64,000 nucleotides of DNA from Ascarosepion bandense (lineage: Eukaryota; Mollusca; Cephalopoda; Sepiida; Sepiidae), in NCBI GenBank assembly GCA_037127315.1, contig JBBBDQ010000308.1, positions 1,929,001-1,993,000 of the forward strand, in the 5' to 3' direction. The notes beneath the pieces were generated by a model. The model was not told where the DNA came from and searched no databases. It was given only the letters and a program-made list of their open reading frames with translations. Both the position numbers and the translations under genes were made by a program. Within the stretch, counting starts at the first letter, position 1, and each line of letters begins with the position of its first letter. Of this stretch, positions 42,655 to 52,967 are shown in pieces.

Positions 42655-42785
42655 CCTAGCATCTTTTTCGCTGAACATGGTGTAATCGATCCATTTATCA
42701 TGAATTGTAACATTTTTTTCAAAATGAGTTCATTTTCCGTGCGTTTATGGAACAAATCACAGAGAGGGATCTTTTTACTCAGGTC

Positions 42786-43313
42786 ATGTCGTTTTGAGTT
42801 TGAATTTTGTTTAATGGCATATCAGCCTGTGTAGGTTATTCCAAGCCAAAAAGCTGGGATTTTAAGGTATTTTTTATGTTCGGTTATAGAGAGACGGTAG
42901 AATTAGTCAGATTTTAATTAATCTGTTTTTGTTTTTATTCTAGTTTTGTATGCAAGGATGTTTTGATGAGAATAATTTCTTCCTTAAAAAATGTGTTATA
43001 GTCATATTTTTTCTTCAAAAATGTATTGTTGGTAATATTTTCCCTTCAAAAATGTCTATTTTTCTATAAAAGTCTATTTTTATGTATATATTTCTATAAA
43101 AGTGTATTTTTATACTTTCATAGTACTTTGACCCCAGTTTGGTGGGTGGGTAACTATTTGCCCATAGCTGGGACCCTAACAGGTGCTACCACTCCGGGTC
43201 AGGATGGACCTGGAAACAACAGCAATTAAGAGGTTTTTCCACACTCCTCACAACCTTCCAATCAGATGCCTTTCTGCCGGATGCAATTTAACGTCATACC
43301 CAGGACCAAGGTC
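42786..43313 (+). repeat. Unclassified repeat U1, copy 1
   Basis: About 525 bp matching 57005-57527 end to end: TTTGAGTTTGAATTTTGTTT, a series of TTCTTCAAAAATGTATTG-like ~30-bp phrases, GACCCCAGTTTGG, CACTCCGGGTCAGGATG and CTGCCGGATGC. No ORF, no clear terminal repeats. Confidence 0.85.
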
Positions 43314-43599
43314 ATGAGGTACGCAAACATCGTAGCTATTTGACGACTACCGCTTTACTTAGGTATCATGGATGGTGGATTTGTGCTAAATTTAGTGTTT
43401 CAGGAAATGTTTGCGTTGTTTTAAGCAATGTCTTCACTTGGTCGTCATCTGTAGCGGTGGGGTCTGCCCCTACAATCATTACCTCAGAAAATCACTTCCG
43501 TATAGTTCTGTCAGTTAAACACCTTCACCGTACACAGCAAAAAAGCTTTTTTTTATGATTGCGGGGTATTTATTCTTTTATGGTAATAAAAAGTGCTTC
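43314..43599. other. Unassigned sequence
   Basis: No recognised feature. Confidence 0.35.
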
Positions 43600-44325
43600 T
43601 TCTTCTTCTTCTTTTTGTTTTTCTTCTTCTTCTTCTATGTGCCATGTCCCTTCAAGACGTAGGCGATCATGGCTTTCTACGTCTCTCTATCCTTGGTGGC
43701 TCTTAGCACGCTTTCTCCTGTTACCCCACCCACACCCCGCTCTGCCATCCACCTGCTCAGGCCTTTGAAATTTGTTATCCGCTGCTTTCCCGTCTCTTTT
43801 CCCCTCTATCTGACCTGTGAGTATCAGATTCTCTAAGATTTATTTCCTCATCACATGTCACAAGAACTTCAGCTGTCTCTTCCTGTTGCTCAGTATTAAT
43901 TTCCTTTTTGTTTTCATCCTTTCTAAAATCTCATCATTGCACACATGCTCGATCCCTGATATTCGCACCATCCTTCTGTAGAACCACATGTCAGTAGCTT
44001 TTTTCCTTCATCTTTGATGAAATTGTCCAGCATTCACTGCCATATAGAAGGACAGCCACCACATAGCAATCCGGTACTCTCTTCTTTGTTTCTAGAGAAA
44101 TTTTCTTGTCTCTTAATACTCTACTCAGTTTCTGGAATACGTTCTTGACCATGCCAATTAGCCTCCGGATCCCAGTGTCGTATTTTTGTCTCCCCTTAGA
44201 ACACTTACCAACCTGTAATTGGCATTTTGGGCTCCTCCGTTTGCTGATGACCATACATTCAGTTTTCTTGTAATTTTTTTGTCGTCCTTTCATTGTCTAA
44301 AATTCAGCTTATAATCTTCCATTTT
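43600..44325 (-). mobile_element. RTE-like LINE 3' portion with (GAA)n tail
   Basis: Minus strand: KKTECMVISKRRSPKCQLQV, GMVKNVFQKLSRVLRDKKIS, LLYGSECWTISSKMKEK, then frameshifted MLRIS... and the end at 43640, followed by two GAA runs (43600-43640). The conserved KTECMVISKRG-like block marks the region after the RT palm. Confidence 0.88.
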
Positions 44326-44464
44326 CATAAGGATGCTAAACTAACAACAATTAAGTAATGTTAAAATTTCTTTCTCAAGAGATAGTTTGTAGTGTTCTCT
44401 AAAAAAACATCAGCAACAGGTGCAACCCAAAATGATAAATACAGGTGGGGGATACCAGAATCAA

Positions 44465-44780
44465 GTAAGTCAGTCAGTCAGTTGAGTGCCATACGTGATA
44501 CACGCTTGGGCGATCATGTCTCGAAAGAGACATGACTGACTGGGCAGAAGATTATCCCACAGTCGGTTGCCATTGCTTTCTGCGGTAGACTGGTTGCCGA
44601 CCAAGGCTATAGAACCCAATCTGTCCTGTTATTTAACCCATAACTGGAAGGAAGAGACGGATTAATACTTTTCCCAAGGGTATTTACGCGTAAGTGAATG
44701 CAATGAATTCAGCTGGAATTTGAACTCAGCTCCCTGATTTCTCGTTCCGAGCCGATATCCAATGCACCACAACGCACATC
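44465..44780 (-). mobile_element. SINE S1, full copy
   Basis: Complete from the 3' end GTCAGTCAGTTGAGTGCCAT to the head ATGCACCACAACGCACATCC. It abuts the RTE-like fragment that follows. Confidence 0.9.
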
Positions 44781-45060
44781 CTGAAAAATTTAAATACCTA
44801 GGAAGTGTTCTAACAGGAGATGGAAAGTGTGACACAGAGATCCGAGAGCGAATTGACATGGCAAAGGACGCGTTCCAGAAGCTGAGTAAAGAACTAACAC
44901 ACAGGAAAATCTTACTAGAAACAAAGAAAAGATTGCTGGATTGCTATGTGATGTCAGTTCTTCAATACGGCGGTGAATGCTGGACAATATAATCGAAAAT
45001 GAGGACAAAACTGGAAGCAGCGGAAATGTGGTTCTGCAGAAACATACTGGATATAAAGTG
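44781..45060 (+). mobile_element. RTE-like LINE fragment
   Basis: EKFKYLGSVLTGDGKCDTEI, RIDMAKDAFQKLSKELTHRK, LQYGGECWTI then a stop. The same region as the start of other copies, cut before FYRRMLRISW. Confidence 0.85.
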
Positions 45061-45149
45061 GGGGATCAATTCCATATTACAATCAATATATAAATTAACC
45101 CCTCACTTTGTGGTCACTGCAGTTTCTATACATTTATATTCCTGAGATC

Positions 45150-45691
45150 CAAAAGCACAAGGATGCATTCCATGGGCTAAGTAGAGTATTAAGGATCAGG
45201 AAAATTTCACTAGAAACAAAAAAAGATTGCTGGATTGCTATGTGATGTCAGTTCTTCAATATGGCAGCGAATGCTGGACAATATCATCGAAAATGAGGAC
45301 AAAACTGGAAGCAGCGGAAATGTGGTTCTACAGAAGGATGCTGCGGATATCGTGGACTGAGCATGCAAGCAACGATGAGGTGTTGGAAAGAATGGCGACA
45401 AAAAGGAAATTAATACTGAGCATCAGGAAGAGACAACTGAAATTCCTGGGACATGCAATAAGGAAGGAGAGTCTGGAGAACTTGATACTGACTGGCCGGA
45501 TAGAAGGAAAGAGAGACAGTGGAAGGCAGCGGATAACATATTTGCAGGGCCTGATCAGGTGGATGACGGAACGGGGGTTGCCAGGAGTAACAGGGGCAAA
45601 CATACTAAGAGCCACAAGGGATAGGGAGACGTGGAGAACCATGATCGCCTACGTCCTGAAGGGACAGGGCAAATAGAAGAAGAAGAAGAAG

Positions 45692-45722
<31 letters not shown>
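45150..45722 (+). mobile_element. RTE-like LINE 3' end with long (GAA)n tail
   Basis: 149 codons: LDCYVMSVLQYGSECWTISS, FYRRMLRISWTEHASNDEV, KRKLILSIRKRQLKFLGHA, DSGRQRITYLQGLIRWMTER, ending LKGQGK, stop. The tail is about 15 GAA units (45676-45722). Confidence 0.92.
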
Positions 45723-45724
<2 letters not shown>

Positions 45725-45807
45725 ATTATATCTGTCGATAAACTAGACTTGTTCTAACGTGTTGGAACATTAACGACTAAAAATCAGAATTAACTTTCTG
45801 GACAGCG

Positions 45808-45809
<2 letters not shown>

Positions 45810-45855
<46 letters not shown>

Positions 45856-46100
45856 GCGTTACTCTCAGTAATGAATCAATTTCCAGGTGACTGGTTTGTG
45901 TATAGACCGCATATATATAACACGCTAAAATTTCGCATATCTCATTCCATGCGCCTATTGCTTAGAGAGTAGGAACTCCGCCTGGCATCTGATCCACCGA
46001 ATTTCGATCCTGGCGGAAAGCAAATGAAAGTCTAGCCACACTGAGGAGCTGTGATACAGCGAAACAGGTTTGTATCTGGATAGGTCAAATTGGCAGATGA
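45810..46100 (+). mobile_element. SINE S3 copy, diverged, next to (TA)n
   Basis: (TA)n at 45811-45854; then ACACGCTAAAATTTCGC, a box-A-like CTATTGCTTAGAGAGTAGGA, box-B-like AATTTCGATCC, and the S3 tail GCTGTGATACAGCGAAACAG. Confidence 0.7.
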
Positions 46101-46765
46101 TCAAGGCTTTCTTTCGAATTTTTATCTACAAGCAAAAATTGGAGAAAAAAAACCAAAGAAACATAAAATAAAAATACTGTCAAATACTTGAAGATTTACA
46201 ATCAAGTAACTTGGCCTGACATCGGTTTTCACAGTGTTTTCAGGGGATATCTCTAAGACTCACACATTCTCCCAAAACGCAAGTGAATAGACACGCGTGC
46301 CAATGTAGGAAAACTTACTTATTTTACAAGGCTTTCTTTCCAGTTTTATCTACAGGCGAGAATACGACCAAGAATGATAACGAAAAAAAAAAATACTGCC
46401 AAACGTTCGGTTATGTCCAATTCCCCGCCCGTATTTCGACCGTAATTACTAAAAGACGAGTTAAAAGTTTTCCCGATGCCTTCGTCACTGATGCCTTTTA
46501 TTCAAAATGAATCATTTTGTTGATGCGGAAAGTAGTAATTAATTTATCAGTAAAATAATGCTTTTCCACCATTGCGTTTCTCCAAGACTGGAATGCAAGG
46601 AAGCAATGGAAAAAAAAGATTACATTGAGTTCGATAATTGGAACTGTTTATTCGAACAATTTTCGCCAATTGTATAACACAAATCATTCTCTACTTTATT
46701 CTGTCTCAGCTTCTTCTGCCCTCCACCCCCGGAGTATATATTATTGGTACTTCAGTGTTTGCCTA
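46101..46765. other. Unassigned, with a ~90-bp diverged duplication
   Basis: AAGGCTTTCTTTCGAATTTT...AAATACTGTCAAA (46103-46190) resembles 46328-46405. No gene recognised. Confidence 0.4.
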
Positions 46766-46767
46766 AA

Positions 46768-46769
<2 letters not shown>

Positions 46770-46804
<35 letters not shown>

Positions 46805-46825
46805 TAGATAGATAGATAGATAGTA

Positions 46826-46872
<47 letters not shown>
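46770..46872. repeat. (TA)n-(GATA)n-(TA)n
   Basis: Compound tract; the ORFs here are IYIY-type artefacts. Confidence 0.95.
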
Positions 46873-46879
46873 CTGATTG

Positions 46880-47070
46880 AGCACTCTGGAAGAATGGTAG
46901 ACTTTGAAAAACACTAGCTACTCTGGTATGTACGCATCGCTCATTCAATAAATTAATTAGATCACGCTAGCTATTGGGCGCGTATAATGATAATATACGC
47001 GCTAAAAAGGTCTGCCTTCTCCGTACTGATGAGCTGTGATACAGCGAAACAGATCTGTCTGCGGATGAAA
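46880..47070 (+). mobile_element. SINE S3 copy lacking its tRNA part
   Basis: GGAAGAATGGTAGACTTTG to GCTGTGATACAGCGAAACAG and ATCTGTCTGCGG. The tRNA-like box region present in 24.9 kb is deleted. Confidence 0.82.
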
Positions 47071-47089
47071 AAATATATATATATATAAA

Positions 47090-47119
47090 GCAATCTTTCT
47101 AGCCATACGACACGTGTCC

Positions 47120-47178
<59 letters not shown>

Positions 47179-47250
47179 AACTAGTGTCGTATGGCTAGAA
47201 AGATTGATTTCTGACCATAGAACCCGAGATCGAATCTCGTCAGGAAGGTG
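47090..47250 (+). mobile_element. tRNA-like SINE head in a (TA)n-centred inverted repeat
   Basis: AATCTTTCTAGCCATACGAC (left arm) and GTCGTATGGCTAGAAAGATT (right arm) enclose (TA)n at 47124-47175. The right arm begins a tRNA-like unit with box B GAGATCGAATCTC and a T-arm-like fold. Confidence 0.6.
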
Positions 47251-47253
47251 ATT

Positions 47254-47577
47254 TATTTAATGTTATCGGTGTAGAGGAGTCTATACAAGCGTACGACATC
47301 TTACGAAAGAGCCTGAAACTCATAAAACTCGTTGACCAAAGTCTTGTTAGTGAATTCGGGTAGACAGCTTCCTTTGACAGCTGTGCTAGTTCCAAGTCGC
47401 AAATCATCGTGACCGATGTTCTGAGCGTTGAGGCCTTATTCAGATTGTTGTTTCGACCAGATAACGTGCAATGTTTTATAGGCTTGATCAAAGGTTCTTT
47501 TAGTTCTTGGCCAGAGATCCAATTAGCTCTCTGCAGAAACTACCTTCAAAACCCACACAGAGTGCGACTCTTAAGCT
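47254..47577 (+). pseudogene. Unrecognised protein-coding relic
   Basis: One frame stays open for about 107 codons apart from a single TAG near 47360, with protein-like composition: FNVIGVEESIQAYDILRKSL, then ALFRLLFRPDNVQCFIGLIK and SSWPEIQLALCRNYLQ. I recognise no family. Could be a host exon relic or part of an unknown element. Confidence 0.3.
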
Positions 47578-47837
47578 AGTGTTAAATATTTTAATATTAA
47601 ATAAAACACTAATATTAAATATTTTTATATTAAATAAAACATTAATTAATGTGTATGGGTAGTTATTAGAAGGTTAATCACAATGCATTTATTATAATAA
47701 ATGAAGGTAAAGAAATTGTTGGTATTTAGTAATTAATATTATATGAAATATTTTAATATTATATTGAATATATTAATATTAAATATATTAATGTTAAATA
47801 AAACATTTTTAATTTAAAGTATTTTAATATTTGTTTA
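47578..47837. repeat. AT-rich TAATATTAAATA-type repeat
   Basis: Many ATATTAAATATTTT-like phrases, no gene. Confidence 0.6.
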
Positions 47838-47912
47838 TATTTCTGAGATGAGGTAGTATTTACACTGTTTACCTTATTCGGACTATTATCCTTATCCTCG
47901 TTGATATTTCCA
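47838..47912 (-). mobile_element. Retroelement tail T, distal part
   Basis: TTTCTGAGATGAGGTAGTAT and ATTCGGACTATTATCC are the reverse of the T-tail distal part (GGACAATAGTCCGAATAATG). Confidence 0.65.
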
Positions 47913-48024
47913 CAACTTAGAAAACTTTAACTTAGTTTGGCTCAGCATAGTTGCAATATGAACCGCAGGTCTGCTTTGTGAGTGTTGAACAAACACAAGT
48001 GTGCCTGAGCAAACGTCTCTTTTT

Positions 48025-48170
48025 TTTAATCATATCACCCCGAGCAAGGCGGTAACGCCACTGATGTGCAGGAGGCTGCATAAGAGTGAAGAGATTGGAA
48101 AAGAGAAAACCGGAAACCGCATCCTAAACAGGAAACAAGGGATGAGCCTCTTCACCTGCCTGGAATAACG
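48025..48170 (-). mobile_element. Jockey-like LINE 3' UTR, second subfamily
   Basis: Same UTR as 32790-32960, with the CCGCCTTGCTCGGGGTGATA end. 5'-truncated. Confidence 0.7.
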
Positions 48171-48219
48171 ATTAGCTAACTGTCGTAGTAGACGAGTATA
48201 CTCGAAAGAATGAGTGTAG

Positions 48220-48287
<68 letters not shown>

Positions 48288-48725
48288 TCATGGGCCATTA
48301 ATGTCTGGTATGATTTTTTGAAAAAGAGTCTTGAATAAGGCGTTGTTTGTTTTCCAGACGCTTTGAGATAAGCATCATTTCCCCAATGGCACTAGAGAAT
48401 TTGGATCCTTGACTGTCAACTTTGTTGCTCAACTGACGAAGACCTCCACTTATCTATGACAGCAAAATGACAGACATGGACAACCAAAATGAACGTCTAC
48501 GCAACATGGAAATGCGGAGCAACATCTCTGAAAAAATGTATGTATATATATATATATATATATATAGTAATATTAAGTATAGTAATAATACCAATATTAA
48601 CAGAACTAATTCTGTCAAGACTAGCAATAACTACAAATGAAATCGTCTTGAAACCCACTGGGAATGAACCCTTAGTTAAAAGAAGGGAAGAAAAAAAGAA
48701 ACAAACGAAGTACCTCACGTACTTC

Positions 48726-48781
<56 letters not shown>

Positions 48782-48787
48782 AAATAA
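48171..48787. repeat. (TA)n/(GA)n tracts with unassigned sequence
   Basis: (TA)n at 48220-48256, (GA)n at 48257-48281, (TA)n at 48541-48566 and 48730-48776. No gene. Confidence 0.7.
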
Positions 48788-48875
48788 AGATATTAGGACA
48801 AGAACTATGCAAATTATATTAGGCATTAAAATAAAGTTTAAAATCAGCCCTGTCGTAATACTTTTGCACACTACC
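48788..48875 (+). mobile_element. Short Tc1-like remnant
   Basis: Starts ATTAGGACAAGAACT (part of the 5' terminal repeat) and ends GTAATACTTTTGCACACTACC, so it is a heavily deleted copy of the element that follows. Confidence 0.6.
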
Positions 48876-48911
48876 GGTAGTGTGCAAAAGTATTACGACA
48901 GGGCTGATTTT
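48840..48911. repeat. Perfect 72-bp palindrome
   Basis: Arms 48840-48875 and 48876-48911 (36 bp each, no spacer, no mismatch) meet at ACTACC|GGTAGT. Each arm includes the Tc1-like terminal motif GTAATACTTTTGCACA. Confidence 0.95.
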
Positions 48912-49371
48912 CCTAAAAACCTCACTGAAATTCAAATACAGGGTGACAATCCAAACCTTTGTAAGAATTAACTAAAAAAGGTAGAAGAAGGAAGGCTTCG
49001 AAATTTGATATGGCCTCCACAAAGCCCTGATCTCAATCCTATTGAACATCTGTGGGATATTTTTGATAAAAATATTGATAAATCTAATGTTACTTCGCAA
49101 GAGACACTTTGGGAACAAATACAAGCTGTTTGGCAGGAGATCCTATTAGATACATTGAAGAAGATTGTGACGTCAGTGCCTGACAGAATGAAGGCTGTGA
49201 TCAAAGCAAAAGGCTATTATACTATATATTAAATTGATTTTGTAACAAGTATTTTTCTTGTTGAAGCATTTGTTCAGTAAATCAGATAAAATTACTTTAA
49301 TTAAATTGTTTATTTTCTGTCAATATGCCTCCTAAAAGATAAAATAGTTCTTGTCCTAATACTTTTGCACA
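48881..49371 (+). mobile_element. Tc1-like DNA transposon, internally deleted
   Basis: 5' end TGTGCAAAAGTATTACGACA, 3' end GTCCTAATACTTTTGCACA. The translation has the second catalytic Asp in IQGDNPNLCKN, then a stop. The last part is open (49005-49232): PPQSPDLNPIEHLWDIFDK with the catalytic Glu, then TSQETLWEQIQAVWQEI and ending AKGYYTIY. The N-terminal half is absent. Family: DD34E transposases. Confidence 0.9.
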
Positions 49372-49374
49372 ATA

Positions 49375-49420
<46 letters not shown>

Positions 49421-49626
49421 TAGGTGCGATTGATAAATTGTCGCAATTATTTTATTATTACAAAGCGAAAGACTAAATATTAAATTTATTTTGTAACAAG
49501 TATTTTTTTCTTGTTAAAGCATTTGTTGAGTAAATCAGATAAATTACTTTAATTAAATTGTTTATTTTCTGACAATATGCCTCATGAAGGATAAAATAGT
49601 TCTTGTCCTAATACTTTTGCACAGTA

Positions 49627-49664
<38 letters not shown>

Positions 49665-49880
49665 TAAGTGCGATTGATAAATTGTAGCAATTATTTTATT
49701 ATTACAAAGCGAAAGACGAAATATTAAATTTATTTTGTAACAAGTATTTTTTTCTTGTTAAAGCATTTGTTGAGTAAATCGGATAACATTACTTTAATTA
49801 AATTGTTTATTTTCTGTCAATATGCCTCCTAAAAGATAAAATAGTTCTTGGCCTAATACTTTTGCACAGTACTGTATATA
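49372..49880 (+). repeat. Tandem triplication of the Tc1-like 3' end
   Basis: Two further units (about 49421-49664 and 49665-49880) repeat GTAACAAGTATTTTT...CTAATACTTTTGCACAGTAC. Each is preceded by (TA)n and by GGTGCGATTGATAAATTGT. A fourth, partial one lies at 50576-50635. Confidence 0.85.
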
Positions 49881-49959
49881 TATAAAAAAATAACAAAAGA
49901 AGACGTTATTCTTTAGATGAAGCGAGAAAACAAAGCAAAATAAGTTTAAGAAAATAATT

Positions 49960-50173
49960 AAATGGAAAAATAAAAATTATTTTTACACTAATAATTTTTT
50001 TGGAGATAAGAATGATTGCTATTGATACAAATTTACTAATTACCCCATGGCTGGGGGAGTCGGAGATGTGAAGTCATAACTTTCTCAGGAATGTTTGCCT
50101 GTAAGTGTATATACTGATCCCGACTGAAATTGTAACTCTGTTCACCGATTTTCTTGCCATTATCCAGTAAATA

Positions 50174-50222
<49 letters not shown>

Positions 50223-50510
50223 CGTAAGTGAGAGTATAGTCAGAAAACTAGTGGATTGATTGATTTGTTTGTTTTACGGTTTGTCAAACTTTGGCCGGCT
50301 ATTTAAAGCCAAAAACTATTTTTACACTCTAATAATTATTTGGAAATAAGAATGATTGCTACTGATATAAATTTTTCTAATTAACCCATCAATGGGGGAG
50401 TCGGAGATGTGAATTCATAACTTTATTAGGAATATTTACCTATAAGTGAATATAATGATCCCGATTGGAATTGGAACATCGTTCCTCGATTTTTTTGCCG
50501 TTATCCCGTC
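49960..50510. repeat. Diverged ~200-bp direct duplication
   Basis: 49968-50170 and 50318-50510 share AAGAATGATTGCTA, GGGGGAGTCGGAGATGTGAA and GATCCCGA. The second half resembles the S1 head in reverse (AATATTTACCTATAAGTGAA). (TA)n lies between (50175-50218), as does a U1 fragment (50255-50320). Confidence 0.7.
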
Positions 50511-50864
50511 AACCACCCACATATCCAAACTTAGAGCATCTTCAAGGGGCCATCTATCTGGTTACTGGTTTATTTTGATGCCTCATAAAAGATAAAATAG
50601 TTCTTGTCCTAATACTTTTGCACAGTACTGTATATTAATCACAGCCCGAGGTTTTCTGCGTTATATTTGAGATGTCCCCACAAAAGAAATTTCCGGTAGC
50701 TCGATGTAGAGCACGAATGTTTTCAATATGAATTCTTAATGCTCAGCGGATTTTACCGAGAAGAGCATCATAGCCCTACGGTTAGGATCCTGTTTTCAAA
50801 AACTAGATTTGTAATAAAATACTTCAAATTTATTCGCTTAAAGAAAGAAGACGTGATATCAATC
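50511..50864. other. Unassigned, including the fourth Tc1-like 3' end
   Basis: ATAAAATAGTTCTTGTCCTA...GCACAGTACTG at 50588-50635. The rest is unrecognised. Confidence 0.5.
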
Positions 50865-51155
50865 AGCCAGTCAGTTAAGTGCCATACGAGGTACACGCTT
50901 GGGCGATCATACCTCGAAAGAGACATGACTAACTGATTTTCACGCAGTATGTTGCCATTACTTTCTGCGTTAGACTGTTTGCCAACCAAGGCAACCCAAA
51001 CTGTAATGCTATATAACCCATAGCCGGAGGGAGAAGCAATGTATTAATACCTTTCAGATGGTATTTGCGCTCATGTGAATGCAACGAATTCAACTGATAT
51101 TCGAACTCGGCTCTACAGATTTCTCGTTCCGAGCCGATATCCACTGCGCCAGTAA
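50865..51155 (-). mobile_element. SINE S1, near-full copy
   Basis: AGTCAGTTAAGTGCCATACG, CTTTCTGCGTTAGACTG, GAATTCAACTGATATTCGAA and GAGCCGATATCCACTGCGCC. Confidence 0.88.
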
Positions 51156-51473
51156 AAAAAATGACTACCTACTGCTGGAAACTTATTTTTCATTTTCGAC
51201 ATGATCGCCCAACCGTATATCACATATGACTGATACAGCTGATATTTCTGAACGGGTTTGGCGCCGTGCATAACATCCACATAAAAGTCTCGATCCGACG
51301 GGGCTACTTATGAATATAACTGAAGTTTTTAAGTTAATGTCTTGGTTTCGCACTTATTTGCAGTGTAGGATGAAACTATTTCTGGTGCAGACTATTATTT
51401 CTTCCATTTATTTTATCCAAGACTTCCCACAAAGTCGGGATGCGGCACAAGACTGATTTTACCGTGGCCATTC

Positions 51474-51985
51474 AGAGCAGAGAATCCGACAAGTCGCCTG
51501 GTTTCCTCTCCACCCAAAGCAGAGAATCCGACAAGTCGCCTGGTTTTCTCTCTACCCAAAGCAGAGAAACCGACAAGTCGCCTGGTTTCCTCTCCACCCA
51601 AAGCAGAGATTCCGACAAGTCGCCTGGTTTCCTCTCCACCCAGAGCGGAGAATCCGACAAGTCGCCTGGTTTCCTCTCCACCCAAAGCAGAGATTCCGAC
51701 AAGTCGCCTGGTTTCCTCTCCACCCAAAGCAGAGAATCCGACAAGTAGCCTGGTTTCCTCTCCACCCAAAGCAGAGAATCCGACAAGTCGTCTGGTTTCC
51801 TCTCCACCCAAAGGAGAGAATCCAAGTCGCCTGGTTTCCTCTCCACCTAAAGCGGAGAATCCGACAAGTCGTCTGGTTTCCTCTCCACCCAAAGCAGAGA
51901 AACCGACAAGTCGCCTGGTTTCCTCTCCACCCAAAGCAGAGAATCCGACAAGTCGCCTGGTTTCCTATCCGCCCAGACAATCTGA
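51474..51985. repeat. 42-bp minisatellite, about 12 units
   Basis: The unit is AGCAGAGAATCCGACAAGTC plus GCCTGGTTTCCTCTCCACCCAA. Since 42 is a multiple of 3, long ORFs appear on both strands (up to 173 codons). They have no start context or family and are not genes. The array ends 10 bp before an LTR B. Confidence 0.95.
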
Positions 51986-51994
51986 CAAGGATAG

Positions 51995-52740
51995 TGTTAT
52001 GGTGCCCTCTTGCGAGGAATGAACTCTTCCTCTTGCTTAAATATAAATTACCTGCGTGACTTCTAGAGCTCAGTTTCTCACAGTAACTGCTATTGTTACT
52101 GTCTGCTCTCTGCCTTTAGACTAGTAACCCAGTTATGGCTCCGCCGAAGGGTAGAGTCACGACTGGGGTAAATTAAACAGAAATTTTTGGCCGGGTTATA
52201 TGGCCCTGATGACTCACATTAAAAAAAAGCCTTGTGCCACATTTTGCCCTAGTGTGTGTGAGAGGGGGGAGGGGTTACTGAATACTGCAGTTTCGAGCAG
52301 TAACTGCCATTGCTACTGTCAGCTCTCTGCCTTTTGGCGGAGAGCATTAACCCAGTCGTGGCTCCGCCGAAGGGTAGAGTCACGACTAGGGAGCATTAGA
52401 CAGATATTTTTGGCCGGGCTATATGGCCCGGAAAACCCACATTAAAAGACCTTGTGCCACATTTTGCCCTAGTAGGGGGGTTACTGAATACTGCAGTTAA
52501 CGAGCATTTGACTGCTTTACGCACTGTCGAAATCTGCCTTAACCCAGTCGGGACTCTGCCGAAGGGTAGCGTATCGACTGGGGAATATCAGACAGAAATT
52601 TTTGACCGGGCTATATGGCTCGGATAAACTACATTCAAAAAGCCTTTGCCACATTTGGCCTTAGTGGGAAGGCAAATAAATGCTGCAGTTAAAGAGCAGT
52701 CAAGTACAGTAGTCAACGAGAACACTTAACGACAGCTACT
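51995..52740 (+). mobile_element. LTR family B, plus-strand copy
   Basis: Starts TGTTATGGTGCCC and contains three tandem hairpin units (stems starting at 52128, 52351 and 52543; periods about 223 and 192 bp) with GGCCGGGCTATATGGCCCGG-type phrases, reversed relative to 14.6-15.3 kb. The 3' boundary is not clear (52740-52860). No coding region adjoins. Confidence 0.75.
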
Positions 52741-52967
52741 AGTCAGGCAGCGTGATAATACCTTCGGATTGACTTATTTCTATATTACTTATTATTAACA
52801 CTTCTTTTGGATATCTTTTCTTGTTATACTAATACTGCTTTGAACCTATCTTCTTGTTCCGTGTCTTACTTTTGTCAAAATTAATTAATTTGTTAACTAA
52901 TTTGTTAATAATTAGTTAATTTGTTAAAATGACTTCTACTGTGTGCAATAGTATAAAATACTTTTTC

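Noticed and set aside
51413..51980. ORFs of 102-173 codons, possible repeat protein
   Set aside because: The 42-bp unit length keeps all frames open on both strands; no signal peptide, start context or family.
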